A stretch of DNA of 64,000 bases from Actibacterium pelagium (GTDB lineage: Bacteria; Pseudomonadota; Alphaproteobacteria; Rhodobacterales; Rhodobacteraceae): the NCBI RefSeq assembly GCF_002285415.1, contig NZ_NSBU01000006.1, positions 124,001 to 188,000 of the forward strand, in the 5' to 3' direction. Numbering within the stretch: position 1 is the stretch's first letter; each line of letters opens with the position of its first letter. The notes below the pieces were generated by a model that had not been told where the DNA came from, did no database searches, and saw only the letters and a list, made by a program, of their open reading frames with translations. Positions 1 to 8,638 of this stretch are shown in pieces. The position numbers and the translations under genes are program-made.

Positions 1-840
1 TGGTACTTCGTTGCGCCGGTTCTGGTCCTGGTGGCCTTTAATGCGCTGATCCCGATGATGACCGTCGTCAACTATTCGGTGCAAGAAACCTTCGGTGACA
101 ACGTGTTCTTCTGGGAGGGCCTGACATGGTTCGAACAGATTCTGCGGTCCGATCGTTTCCATGCGGCCCTTGGGCGGCAGTTCATGTTTACCGCGCTGAT
201 CCTGCTCATCGAGGTCCCGCTGGGCATTGCCATCGCCCTGTCGATGCCGCGCAAAGGGTTCTGGGTGCCGGTCTGTCTGGTCACCATGGCCTTGCCAATG
301 CTGATCCCGTGGAATGTGGTTGGCGCGATGTGGAACATCTTTACCCTGCCGGACATCGGTCTGCTTGGGTATTTCCTGAACCACACGCTTGGCATCAACT
401 ATGACATGACACAGGATCCTGTTGCGGCCTGGGTGACCATTATCACCATGGATGTCTGGCACTGGACCTCGCTGGTCGTGCTGCTCAGCTATGCCGGTCT
501 GGTCTCGATCCCGGACGCCTATTATCAGGCGGCCAAGATCGACGGGGCCAGCAATTGGGCGGTGTTCCGGTTCATCCAACTGCCCAAGATGAAGAATGTT
601 CTGACCATCGCGATCCTTCTGCGGTTCATGGACAGTTTCAACATCTACACAGAGCCCTTCGTCCTGACGGGCGGTGGCCCCGGCAACTCGACCACGCTTC
701 TGTCGATCGACCTTGTGAAAATCGCCCTTGGGCAGTTCGACCTAGGTCCCGCAGCCGCCATGTCGCTTATCTACTTCGCAATCACTCTTCTGGTCAGCTG
801 GCTGTTCTACACGCTGATGACCAAAGACGATCAGAACTAA
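1..840 (+). CDS. glpP: Glycerol-type ABC importer, permease subunit 1 (5' partial)
   Basis: The gene is cut by the left edge: the frame is open from base 1, so the true start lies outside. It encodes an inner-membrane permease subunit of a MalF/UgpA-type carbohydrate ABC importer. Several hydrophobic segments alternate with loops, and the cytoplasmic EAA loop that contacts the ATPase is visible near bases 515-600 (YYQAAKIDGAS and following). A second permease starts 13 bases after the stop and a DUF2160 protein follows. That order, with glpR, glpD and glpK close by, matches the alphaproteobacterial glycerol importer known from Rhizobium leguminosarum. Permease identity is clear; glycerol as substrate is inferred from neighbours. 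Confidence 0.85.
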   Translation, partial: WYFVAPVLVLVAFNALIPMMTVVNYSVQETFGDNVFFWEGLTWFEQILRSDRFHAALGRQFMFTALILLIEVPLGIAIALSMPRKGFWVPVCLVTMALPMLIPWNVVGAMWNIFTLPDIGLLGYFLNHTLGINYDMTQDPVAAWVTIITMDVWHWTSLVVLLSYAGLVSIPDAYYQAAKIDGASNWAVFRFIQLPKMKNVLTIAILLRFMDSFNIYTEPFVLTGGGPGNSTTLLSIDLVKIALGQFDLGPAAAMSLIYFAITLLVSWLFYTLMTKDDQN

Positions 841-853
841 GGAGGCCCTGGAT

Positions 854-1651
854 ATGCAAAAACGATCCATCGTCCCCATCGTCTATATCCTGTTCCTGTT
901 GCTGCCGATATATTGGCTGGTCGCAATGAGCTTCAAGACGACGAATGAAATCCTCGCGGGCTTCTCTTTGTTCCCGCAGACCTTCACGCTTGAGAACTAT
1001 GCGACGATCTTCACCGATCCCAGCTGGTACTGGGGCTACATCAACTCGATCTTGTACGTGTCGATCAACACGGTGATCTCTGTCTGTGTTGCGTTGCCAG
1101 CGGCCTATGCCTTTAGCCGGTATCGCTTTCTGGGCGACAAGCAGCTGTTCTTCTGGCTGCTGACCAACCGGATGGCACCTGCTGCGGTCTTCGCGCTGCC
1201 CTTCTTCCAACTGTATTCGGCTGTGGGGCTGTTCGATACCCATCTTGCCGTTGCGCTGGCCCACTGCCTGTTCAACATCCCGCTGGCGGTCTGGATCCTT
1301 GAAGGGTTCATGGGTGGAGTACCGAAAGAGTTGGATGAAACCGCCTTTGTCGACGGCTACTCCTTCCCGCGCTTCTTCGCGACGATCTTCGTCCCGGCGA
1401 TCAAAGCGGGCGTAGGTGTGGCGGCCTTCTTCTGCTTCATGTTCTCATGGGTGGAGTTGCTGCTGGCCAAGACCCTGACGGCTGTTGATGCGAAACCCAT
1501 CGCGGCGACCATGACCAAGACGGCCTCTTCCGCAGGGTACGAGCTTGGCCTGCTGGCGGCTGCGGGCACACTGACAATCATCCCGGGCGCAATCGTGATC
1601 TACTTCGTCCGCAACTATATCGCGAAGGGCTTCGCGATGGGGAGGGTATAA
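854..1651 (+). CDS. glpQ: Glycerol-type ABC importer, permease subunit 2
   Basis: A 265-aa MalG-type permease that would pair with the preceding permease to form the membrane channel of the importer. It has an N-terminal membrane segment (VYILFLLLPIYWLVAMSF), further hydrophobic spans, and an EAA-like loop (ELDETAFVDGYSFPRFF) about two thirds along. The ATG at 854 has an AGGAGG-type ribosome site just upstream (bases 840-845). Its stop codon overlaps the start of the DUF2160 gene by one base, so the three genes are co-translated. The name follows the alphaproteobacterial glpSTPQV nomenclature and does not mean the enteric glycerophosphodiesterase GlpQ. Confidence 0.85.
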   Translation: MQKRSIVPIVYILFLLLPIYWLVAMSFKTTNEILAGFSLFPQTFTLENYATIFTDPSWYWGYINSILYVSINTVISVCVALPAAYAFSRYRFLGDKQLFFWLLTNRMAPAAVFALPFFQLYSAVGLFDTHLAVALAHCLFNIPLAVWILEGFMGGVPKELDETAFVDGYSFPRFFATIFVPAIKAGVGVAAFFCFMFSWVELLLAKTLTAVDAKPIAATMTKTASSAGYELGLLAAAGTLTIIPGAIVIYFVRNYIAKGFAMGRV

Positions 1652-1929
1652 TGCTAAGTTGGATGGCCTGGACCTGGCCCACCGCCCTGTTGTTCATCGG
1701 TATCTTCACCGCGATCGGGACCTTGATCATGATCGAGATCCGCCACCCCGGCGGCGATGAGCGCCGGGGCGTTCTGGGGCTGACCACCACCCGCGGTGAC
1801 CGCCTGTTCATCAGCCTTCTGGGCACAAGCTATATCTTTTTGGCTTGGCTTGGGCTGGTTGGAATGCCGCTATGGACACCACTCGGACTGTCAATCGCCT
1901 GGGGAATCTTCTGCTTCTGGAAAGTCTAG
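1651..1929 (+). CDS. DUF2160 small membrane protein of glycerol ABC importer
   Basis: A 92-aa protein with two or three hydrophobic spans (residues about 5-28, 52-70 and 73-90). The central segment (RGVLGLTTTRGDRLFISLLG) is what I recognise as the DUF2160 family, small integral membrane proteins normally found between the permease and the periplasmic binding protein of glycerol-type ABC importers. The ATG overlaps the permease stop by one base. In related clusters the binding-protein gene (glpV) follows directly; here a BlaI-type regulator follows instead. Role in the transporter is not established. Confidence 0.75.
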   Translation: MLSWMAWTWPTALLFIGIFTAIGTLIMIEIRHPGGDERRGVLGLTTTRGDRLFISLLGTSYIFLAWLGLVGMPLWTPLGLSIAWGIFCFWKV

Positions 1930-1955
1930 AAACCCTATCTCTTAAAAAAATAGTT

Positions 1956-1991
1956 TGTCCCGGCATTGGTATCGGCTACCTTGCCGGGACA
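1956..1991. promoter_or_regulatory. Strong inverted repeat upstream of blaI-like gene
   Basis: A perfect 10-bp inverted repeat: TGTCCCGGCA at 1956-1965 and TGCCGGGACA at 1982-1991, with an inner GGTA/TACC pair that extends the stem. It lies between the end of the importer genes and the BlaI-like start at 2017. It could be a hairpin ending the importer message (no T-run follows on the + strand, but on the - strand it is followed by ATTTTTTT) or the operator of the BlaI-like repressor, whose family binds dyads in its own promoter. Confidence 0.5.
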
Positions 1992-2016
1992 GCTTCAAAA
2001 CGGACCGCTTAAGTCA

Positions 2017-2415
2017 ATGCCAAGAAAACAGAACAACGATCTTCTGACCGAGGTAGAGCTCGAGTTTATGAACGTCGTCTGGGAAACCGGCGGCGGAACC
2101 GTGCGTGACATCCTTGCCGAACTGAACAAAGTGCAAGAGCGGGCGTATACGTCCGTGGCGACTGTTTTGAAGATCATGGAGCAAAAAGGGTTTCTGACCA
2201 GCGAACGACGTGATCGCTCGTTAGTGTATCATCCGACTGTTCCGAAGGCAGATTACCAAAAAACGACGCTGAAGAACCTATCAAGCAAGCTTTTCAATGA
2301 TACGCCTGCCGCTCTTGTCGCGCGCCTTGTGGAGGACGAGGACGTGACCAGCGAAATGCTGGAAGAGATGCGGGCGCTGCTGAACGAAAGGTTGGGGGAG
2401 GACAATGGACTCTGA
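2017..2415 (+). CDS. BlaI/MecI/CopY-family transcriptional repressor
   Basis: A 132-aa winged-helix repressor of the BlaI/MecI/CopY family. The N-terminal half carries the family pattern (TEVELEFMNVVWETGGGTVRDI, then a recognition segment SVATVLKIMEQKG), and the C-terminal half would be the dimerisation region. The ATG at 2017 (MPRKQN) is preferred over an upstream in-frame start at 1966 because family members begin close to the TEVE segment and the longer start would read through the inverted repeat at 1956-1991. Its end overlaps the M56 peptidase gene by 11 bases, the usual repressor-sensor pairing. The regulated targets are unknown; no beta-lactamase is nearby. Confidence 0.85.
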   Translation: MPRKQNNDLLTEVELEFMNVVWETGGGTVRDILAELNKVQERAYTSVATVLKIMEQKGFLTSERRDRSLVYHPTVPKADYQKTTLKNLSSKLFNDTPAALVARLVEDEDVTSEMLEEMRALLNERLGEDNGL

Positions 2416-3538
2416 TGCGCTGCTGAATACGTATATAGACCTGAACCTGTTACTGCTCGCCGGAGCGATGATCTGGCTGGCCTTGCGATGGGGTTTGGCA
2501 AGGATTGGGCTTGGGGCGGCTTTCCTGCCTCAGCTGCGACTGATGAATTGGATGATCATCATCCTCGCCCTGTCGCCCGTGTTTGCCTCTGCTGTCAGCC
2601 ATTGGATCGTCGCCCGCCCTCCGAACCTGTCTGACATGCTGGTTTCGCAATATCTGCAGGGTAACGTGCAGATGAGTGCGTCAGATTTCGAAGCGCTGCT
2701 GGGGGCCCGAGAAGAGGGCGTTCGCGCGCTTCTGTCGATGCAGTCCGTCGGGGCCAAAGCCCTTTTGGCAGGGTTCTTTTTGGGGGCGTTGTTCTGTTTC
2801 GGTCAAACTGCTCTCGCAGTTATCCGGTTGCGTAACATCGTCTCTCGTGCGTTTCACTGGAAGCGGATTGGGACCGTCAACCTGATGTTCAGCGACACCG
2901 CCAAGGTTGCCTTTTCGACCCGTGGGCTTTTCAAGCGTTATGTCATCCTGCCCTCGACCCTGTTGCAGTCGCCTAAAGACCTACGCCTAACCATCAGCCA
3001 TGAGATTCAGCACTTCCGTCAGCGGGACATCGAATTCGAACTTTTACTAGAGGTTCTGCGCCCAATGTTGTGGTGGAACCCGGCCTTCCACATCTGGCGC
3101 CGCGAAGTCCGTCAGATGCGTGAATACGCGTGCGATCAGGCCCTGATTTCGCGCCCGAATTTCGACGCGCGCGCGTATTGTGAATGTTTGATCCGGGCCT
3201 GCACGGTCGCGGCACAAGAACGCGCCTATTTCACACGTCGCACACCAGCTGTGGCGCTTGTGGATCGCCGCGAAACCCGTCGCAGTTCTTCGCTCTATCG
3301 CCGTATTCTGCATGTTGCAGATGGGGCAGGGCGCCCGGGCAGCCGTGCAAGCTGGACCATGGTGTCTTGCCTGCTGGTCTTTGCGGTCTTCTCGACCGCT
3401 GTCATGATTCAGCGCCCTGCAGAGTGGAGCCATGACCGCATCATGTTGTCGACGGTCGTGAACCTAGAGCGTATGGCCAAGCGCAGCGAACCACCCGTCA
3501 GCCCGTTTCAGGGCGGGTTCGTAGGGGTTACGGATTAA
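2405..3538 (+). CDS. BlaR1-like M56-family membrane metallopeptidase
   Basis: A 377-aa membrane protein with hydrophobic spans near residues 14-30, 42-62 and 115-140, then a cytoplasmic zinc-peptidase domain of family M56: HEIQH at residues 199-203 gives the two His ligands and catalytic Glu, and Glu240 in REYACD fits the third ligand. A final hydrophobic segment (SCLLVFAVFSTAVMI) lies near residue 325, leaving only about 40 residues after it. The large penicillin-binding sensor domain of classical BlaR1 is therefore missing. By analogy it would cleave or inactivate the overlapping BlaI-type repressor on a signal, but what it senses is unknown. Confidence 0.82.
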   Translation: MDSDALLNTYIDLNLLLLAGAMIWLALRWGLARIGLGAAFLPQLRLMNWMIIILALSPVFASAVSHWIVARPPNLSDMLVSQYLQGNVQMSASDFEALLGAREEGVRALLSMQSVGAKALLAGFFLGALFCFGQTALAVIRLRNIVSRAFHWKRIGTVNLMFSDTAKVAFSTRGLFKRYVILPSTLLQSPKDLRLTISHEIQHFRQRDIEFELLLEVLRPMLWWNPAFHIWRREVRQMREYACDQALISRPNFDARAYCECLIRACTVAAQERAYFTRRTPAVALVDRRETRRSSSLYRRILHVADGAGRPGSRASWTMVSCLLVFAVFSTAVMIQRPAEWSHDRIMLSTVVNLERMAKRSEPPVSPFQGGFVGVTD

Positions 3539-3576
3539 CTGCTCGGGTTAGTGCGCTGGCAGGCTGCCCGTAAGAT

Positions 3577-4335
3577 CTAGGGCACAATGATTTGCGTTCC
3601 CCAGTCAGAGCATTTCGCGGCCAGATCGTCGGTCAGCGGCTGATCGGTAAAACACGCGTCAATCTCGGACAGCGAACAAATGCGCGCCGGAGCGCTTCTT
3701 TCAAATTTGGAATGATCGGCGACCAGAAAGATGTTTCTGGCCTGTCGGATGATCGTCTGGCTGACGCCGACCTCTTGAATGTCATAATCAAGCAGGTCCC
3801 CGTCTTCATCCACGGCCGAACAACCGATGATCGCATAATCATATTTGAACTGCTCGATGGCGCGCATTGTCTGACTTCCGACCAGCCCGCCGTCGGTGCG
3901 CCGCAGGGCGCCCCCCATCACCACAACTTCGCAGTTTGAATTGTCTGCAAGAATATTGGCGACGTTCAGGTTATTGGTGAACACCAGAAGATTGGCATGG
4001 TTCAGAAGGGCAGTTGCCACGGCTTCGGTGCTGGTGCCGATGTTCAGAAAGACAGAGCTGTCTTCTGGAATGAGTTCCGCACATTTATGGGCGATAGCGG
4101 CCTTGGCCTCTTCGTTCAGCCCTCGCCGATGTTCGTAGCCGATATTGGACACGGTGGAGGGAATGATCGCCCCGCCGTGGACCCGGTCCAGCTTGCCGGT
4201 CTCGGCCAGTTCGGTCAGATCGCGGCGGATCGTCTGAACGGTTACCTGAAAGTGCTCGGCCAGCCCTTCTACCGTGACCTTGCCCTCGCGACGGGCGATT
4301 TCAAGAATTTCCGGCTGACGAAAGGTTTGGGACAT
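3577..4335 (-). CDS. glpR: DeoR-family regulator, GlpR-like repressor of glycerol genes
   Basis: A 252-aa DeoR-family repressor: an N-terminal helix-turn-helix (VTVEGLAEHFQVTVQTIRRDL, about residues 20-40), the typical LDRVHGGA linker, and a C-terminal sugar-phosphate sensor domain (phosphosugar-isomerase-like fold). The frame is open further upstream, but the ATG at 4335 is chosen because family proteins start just before this HTH. It is divergent from glpD-glpK, so it probably represses them and the importer, with glycerol-3-phosphate as inducer as in enteric GlpR. Candidate operator repeats lie in the shared intergenic region at 4428-4495. Confidence 0.88.
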   Translation of the reverse strand: MSQTFRQPEILEIARREGKVTVEGLAEHFQVTVQTIRRDLTELAETGKLDRVHGGAIIPSTVSNIGYEHRRGLNEEAKAAIAHKCAELIPEDSSVFLNIGTSTEAVATALLNHANLLVFTNNLNVANILADNSNCEVVVMGGALRRTDGGLVGSQTMRAIEQFKYDYAIIGCSAVDEDGDLLDYDIQEVGVSQTIIRQARNIFLVADHSKFERSAPARICSLSEIDACFTDQPLTDDLAAKCSDWGTQIIVP

Positions 4336-4427
4336 AAGGGGCTCGCTTTTCTTTCGAATGTGTTCGGTTTTCCGGCGTGACTCAAGGGAAGTCCAGCGAA
4401 TTCCGACAGGAATCCTCAATTCTGCGT

Positions 4428-4495
4428 AATAACGAACAATAACGAATATATTTGCGTTGAAAATGGAATAATTCTGTGTTCGTAAGGGTTCGTAA
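4428..4495. promoter_or_regulatory. Candidate GlpR operator repeats
   Basis: The glpR-glpD intergenic region holds two tandem copies of AATAACGAA(C/T) (4428-4437 and 4438-4447) and, further on, two copies of GTTCGTAA (4478-4485 and 4488-4495). The second pair is roughly the reverse complement of the first, and the period is 10 bases in both pairs, about one helical turn. Known enteric GlpR operators are built on TTCG/CGAA half-sites, so these are good candidates. Binding is inferred. Confidence 0.55.
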
Positions 4496-4515
4496 CGGAC
4501 GTGCTGGAGATTCTG

Positions 4516-6144
4516 ATGTCCCACTTCAATGAAACCGAAACCCCGGTTGACCTGTTTGTTATCGGCGGCGGCATCAATGGCTGCGGTATCGCGCGGGATG
4601 CCGCGGGTCGGGGCCTGTCGGTGATGTTGGCCGAGAAGAACGACTTGGCGTCGGCGACATCCTCGGCGTCGACCAAGATGTTTCATGGTGGGCTGCGCTA
4701 CCTAGAGTATTTCGAGTTTGGCCTTGTCGCCAAGGCCCTGAAAGAGCGCGAGGTACTGCTACGTGCCATGCCGCATATCAGTTGGCCGATGCGGTTTGTT
4801 CTGCCGTATCACAAAGACATGCGGTTCGAAGGATCGACGCCAACCTCGCGGTTGCTGAGCTTGGTTATGCCTTGGATGAAGGGGCGGCGACCGGCTTGGC
4901 TGATCCGGTTGGGGCTGTTTCTATACGACACGCTTGGTGGGCGTCAGAAGATCCTTCCGGGGACCAGTACGGTCAACCTGCGTAAGGATGTTACGGGTAA
5001 ACCGTTGCAACAGCGCTTTGCCAAGGCGTTTGAATATTCGGATTGCTGGGTCGAAGATTCCCGGCTGGTTGTCCTGAACGCCCGCGACGCCGAGGCCCGA
5101 GGCGCAACAATCCTGACGCGAACAGAGGTTGTCAGCGCTGAAAGAAAAGACGGGCTTTGGAAGGTGGTTTTGAACGATCGCGAAACCGGTGCGCAGTCGA
5201 CGGTTTTTGCCCGCGCGTTGGTCAACGCTGGCGGCCCTTGGGTGGCAGATGTGATCCAGCAAAAACTGCGCCTGAATTCTAGCGAAGGGGTTCGGTTGGT
5301 GCGCGGCAGTCACATTGTCACCAAGCGCCTTTATGACCACGACAAGGCCTATTTCCTCCAAGGCGAAGACGGGCGGATCATCTTTGTCATTCCTTACGAA
5401 GAAGACTTCACCCTGATCGGCACCACTGATCTGGATCATGAAGACTTGTCGAAAGCCCCTGAGTGTACCGACGCAGAGGCCGACTATCTGTGCGCCTTCG
5501 CATCAAACTATTTTGAGAAGCCGCTAACGCGTGATGATGTGGTCTGGAGCTATTCCGGTGTGCGCCCGCTTTATGACGACGGGGCAAGCTCTGCGACGGC
5601 CGCAACCCGTGACTATGTACTATCACTGGATCAGGCGGGCGATGCAGCGCCGATCCTGAACGTCTTTGGCGGCAAGATCACCACCTACCGCAAGCTGGCC
5701 GAAAACGCGCTTGCCAAGCTGCAGCCCTTCTTTCCACAAGCAACCGGGGATTGGACCGCGGGGGTCACTTTGCCCGGTGGGGATTTCCCGGTTGATGGAG
5801 TTCCACGGCTGATTACCCAATTGCAGACAGACTATCCCTTTCTGGATGACTATTGGGCGCGCCGCTTGGTCAAAGCCTATGGCACCGAGGCTCAACAGAT
5901 GCTGGTTGGCGCAAGCGGGGAAAAGGATCTGGGGCGGGCCTTTGGTGCGACCTTGACAGAGCGCGAGGTCCGGTGGCTCATGGCACATGAATATGCCCGT
6001 CGTGCCGAGGATGTCGTTTGGCGGCGCAACCGGTTGGGGCTTCGGATGAGCAAGGATCAGATCGCGGCGCTCGACCAATGGATGGCCACCGCGTACGCGG
6101 AGGGGGCTAAAAATAAATCGCCGGTGGAGGAGGCTGTCCAATGA
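4516..6144 (+). CDS. glpD: Glycerol-3-phosphate dehydrogenase (FAD, aerobic)
   Basis: A 542-aa flavoprotein that oxidises sn-glycerol-3-phosphate to dihydroxyacetone phosphate and passes electrons to the quinone pool at the inner membrane. The N-terminal FAD-binding fold is clear ([23 protein letters not shown]), followed by [16 protein letters not shown], a hallmark stretch of the GlpD family, and a C-terminal helical domain. ATG 4516 is chosen over an in-frame GTG at 4501 because GGAG at 4506-4509 is correctly spaced for it. Its stop overlaps the glpK start (ATGA), so dehydrogenase and kinase are translationally coupled. Confidence 0.95.
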   Translation: MSHFNETETPVDLFVIGGGINGCGIARDAAGRGLSVMLAEKNDLASATSSASTKMFHGGLRYLEYFEFGLVAKALKEREVLLRAMPHISWPMRFVLPYHKDMRFEGSTPTSRLLSLVMPWMKGRRPAWLIRLGLFLYDTLGGRQKILPGTSTVNLRKDVTGKPLQQRFAKAFEYSDCWVEDSRLVVLNARDAEARGATILTRTEVVSAERKDGLWKVVLNDRETGAQSTVFARALVNAGGPWVADVIQQKLRLNSSEGVRLVRGSHIVTKRLYDHDKAYFLQGEDGRIIFVIPYEEDFTLIGTTDLDHEDLSKAPECTDAEADYLCAFASNYFEKPLTRDDVVWSYSGVRPLYDDGASSATAATRDYVLSLDQAGDAAPILNVFGGKITTYRKLAENALAKLQPFFPQATGDWTAGVTLPGGDFPVDGVPRLITQLQTDYPFLDDYWARRLVKAYGTEAQQMLVGASGEKDLGRAFGATLTEREVRWLMAHEYARRAEDVVWRRNRLGLRMSKDQIAALDQWMATAYAEGAKNKSPVEEAVQ

Positions 6145-7628
6145 CCCATATTCTTGCGATCGATCAGGGGACGACCTCGACACGGGCTATCCTTTTTGAT
6201 AGGGCGATGTCTGTGGTCGACAGTTCCCAGCAAGAGTTTGCACAGCATTTCCCGGATTCAGGCTGGGTAGAGCATGACCCCGAAGACTTGTGGACCACCA
6301 CGGTCGATACGTGCCGAGAGGTTCTGGCGAAGACCGGTCTGACGGCAAGCGACGTCACCGCCATTGGGATTACAAACCAGCGTGAAACCACCGTGGTCTG
6401 GGATCGTAAGACCGGCAAGGCCATCCACAATGCAATTGTCTGGCAGGACCGCCGGACATCAAGCCTGTGCCAGACACTTCGGGACGCGGGCCATCAGGCA
6501 ATGGTGACCGAGAAGACCGGTCTGCTTCTGGACCCCTATTTTTCTGGGACAAAGCTGAAGTGGATTCTCGACAACGTCGAGGGCGCACGGGAGCAGGCCG
6601 AGAAGGGCGAACTTTTGTTCGGCACGGTCGATAGCTTTCTGATTTGGAAGATGACCAATGGCGCCGCGCATGTCACGGATGCCACCAACGCCGCGCGCAC
6701 CATGCTTTATGATATCCGCAAAGGCCGGTGGAGCCAGACAATCTGTGACATGCTGGATATTCCGATGCAGATGCTACCAGAGGTCAAGGATTGTGCCGCC
6801 GATTTCGGCCATGCGACGGCCGATTTCGCAGGGGCCGAGCTGCCTATCCTAGGTGTTGCCGGTGACCAGCAGGCGGCGACTGTTGGGCAGGCCTGTTTCC
6901 AGCCGGGGATGCTGAAATCCACCTATGGAACGGGCTGTTTTGCTCTGTTGAATACGGGCGATACGCCGGTGATCAGCCAGAACCGCCTGCTGACCACGAT
7001 CGCCTACCAGCTGGACGGCAAGCCGACCTATGCGCTTGAAGGTTCGATCTTTATCGCGGGTGCCGTGGTGCAATGGCTGCGGGATGCGTTGAAGATCATC
7101 GACAGCGCGGCCGAGACGCAAGAACTGTCTCAATCTGCCGATCCAACGCAATCGCTGATCCTTGTACCCGCTTTCACTGGGCTGGGTGCGCCATACTGGA
7201 ACCCGGATTGCCGGGGCGCGATCTTTGGGCTGACCCGAAACTCTGGCCCGGCCGAGTTCTCTCGTGCAGCTTTGGAATGCGTTGGCTTCCAGACACGCGA
7301 TCTGTTGGAAGCGATGCAGGCGGACTGGGGTGCGGGCTCTGGCTCTGCCACCCTGCGTGTCGACGGCGGGATGAGCGCAAGCGATGTAGCGATGCAGTTC
7401 CTGTCCGATATCATCGGAGCAGAGGTCGACCGCCCGGTCGTGCTGGAAACCACGGCGATTGGTGTGGCCTGGCTGGCAGGGATGCGGGCTGGTGTCTACC
7501 CGAACATGGAAGAGTTCGCTGCGCACTGGCAACGCGAACACCAGTTCGCGCCGTCCATGGATGCAGAGACACGTACCGAAAAATACGCAGCCTGGAAACG
7601 AGCGGTAGAGGCAACCATCAGCGTTTAG
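6141..7628 (+). CDS. glpK: Glycerol kinase
   Basis: A 495-aa FGGY-family kinase that phosphorylates imported glycerol with ATP to glycerol-3-phosphate, the substrate of the preceding GlpD. It has the family N-terminus ([20 protein letters not shown]), the [13 protein letters not shown] and WQDRRT segments of the glycerol site, and the ATP-domain motifs [11 protein letters not shown] and VDGGMSASD. Length fits normal GlpK. It overlaps glpD by four bases, completing an importer-kinase-dehydrogenase route for glycerol. Confidence 0.96.
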   Translation: MTHILAIDQGTTSTRAILFDRAMSVVDSSQQEFAQHFPDSGWVEHDPEDLWTTTVDTCREVLAKTGLTASDVTAIGITNQRETTVVWDRKTGKAIHNAIVWQDRRTSSLCQTLRDAGHQAMVTEKTGLLLDPYFSGTKLKWILDNVEGAREQAEKGELLFGTVDSFLIWKMTNGAAHVTDATNAARTMLYDIRKGRWSQTICDMLDIPMQMLPEVKDCAADFGHATADFAGAELPILGVAGDQQAATVGQACFQPGMLKSTYGTGCFALLNTGDTPVISQNRLLTTIAYQLDGKPTYALEGSIFIAGAVVQWLRDALKIIDSAAETQELSQSADPTQSLILVPAFTGLGAPYWNPDCRGAIFGLTRNSGPAEFSRAALECVGFQTRDLLEAMQADWGAGSGSATLRVDGGMSASDVAMQFLSDIIGAEVDRPVVLETTAIGVAWLAGMRAGVYPNMEEFAAHWQREHQFAPSMDAETRTEKYAAWKRAVEATISV

Positions 7629-7860
7629 GTAAGGTTGAGGCCTTTTGGGGAAAACTCACACACACAAAGGTCTGGCGGCAACCGTGGTCGGGCCTTTCCC
7701 TTAGCGTATGACGAAGGCCAAATTTCCTAGGGAAATAGTGGTTGGTTTGTTGTCCGAATTTCCGTTTTCTTACTTTTCTTTCTTAGATCTGAGTTTCTGC
7801 GCCTAGTGAGCTATTGATCGGTTCAGGATGACCGATAATGTGCTCACGTAAGAGGACTAG

Positions 7861-8619
7861 ATGATCAGTGAGTTTACGTTAAACCTGCCGCCGTATGCCC
7901 TGGCTTTGACGGGTGTCGTTATCTTTGTCGCCTCCTTTGCGCGGGGATATTCAGGCTTTGGCTTCTCAGCCATTCTGATGGCGGGTTTGCTGCCCATCCT
8001 GCCAGCATCGCAGCTGGTCCCGCTTTCCATCGCGCTAGAGATTTTGGCGTCTTGTAGTCTTGCGCCGCGCATCCTGCCGGACATCAACCGACGGTTTTTG
8101 GCAATCCTTCTGGTCGCCAGCCTGATCGGAACCCCTGCTGGCGTTTTCCTGCTGTCTTACTTTCCAGAAGACAAGCTGAGCCTCGCGGTTTACGGCGTTA
8201 TTCTCGTCTCGACCGGTCTGATGCTGTTGTCGTCCTGGCGGCCTTTTTCTGTCGCCTTACCGGGGTTGTTTTTGGCGGGGCTGGTTGCCGGTGCCGTCAA
8301 CGGTGCGACCGCCTTAAGCGGGTTGGTGCTGGCGCTCTTCTTCACCTCTTCGACGGTAGCTTCGCACACCATGCGAGCGACAATGATCGCTTACCTCTTT
8401 TTCACGGACGTTATCACCGGCGGTATGTTGTTCGCCGCGGATCACTACGACATGGTGACGCTGTGGCGGATTTTGGCCTTTGCGCCAATCATGCTTGTAG
8501 GGATTTGGCTGGGGTCACGGCATTTCCTTTCGACACCGACTGAATCCTTCAAGAACAGGGTTTTGTGGTTGCTTTTGCTCTTTTGCATTGCCGGTGCTGG
8601 ACGGTTGGTCTTGAGCTGA
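7861..8619 (+). CDS. TauE/SafE-family sulfite/organic-anion exporter-like permease
   Basis: A 252-aa integral membrane protein, hydrophobic over almost its whole length with about seven or eight spans. The N-terminal repeat FARGYSGFGFSAILMAGLLPILP has the glycine-rich pattern of the TauE/SafE family (PF01925), and a related pattern recurs in the second half (LVAGAVNGATALSGLVLALFF). Members export sulfite, sulfoacetate or other small anions, but the family is broad and the substrate here cannot be read from sequence. It stands alone, 232 bases after glpK and convergent with the cation ATPase. The preceding gap shows no recognisable element. Confidence 0.8.
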   Translation: MISEFTLNLPPYALALTGVVIFVASFARGYSGFGFSAILMAGLLPILPASQLVPLSIALEILASCSLAPRILPDINRRFLAILLVASLIGTPAGVFLLSYFPEDKLSLAVYGVILVSTGLMLLSSWRPFSVALPGLFLAGLVAGAVNGATALSGLVLALFFTSSTVASHTMRATMIAYLFFTDVITGGMLFAADHYDMVTLWRILAFAPIMLVGIWLGSRHFLSTPTESFKNRVLWLLLLFCIAGAGRLVLS

Positions 8620-8638
8620 TCCGCTCAAGTCTGAAGGT

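Noticed and set aside
4336-4686. Extension of GlpR to 4686
   Set aside because: It would run across the operator-like repeats and into glpD; DeoR proteins start right before the helix-turn-helix, as from ATG 4335.
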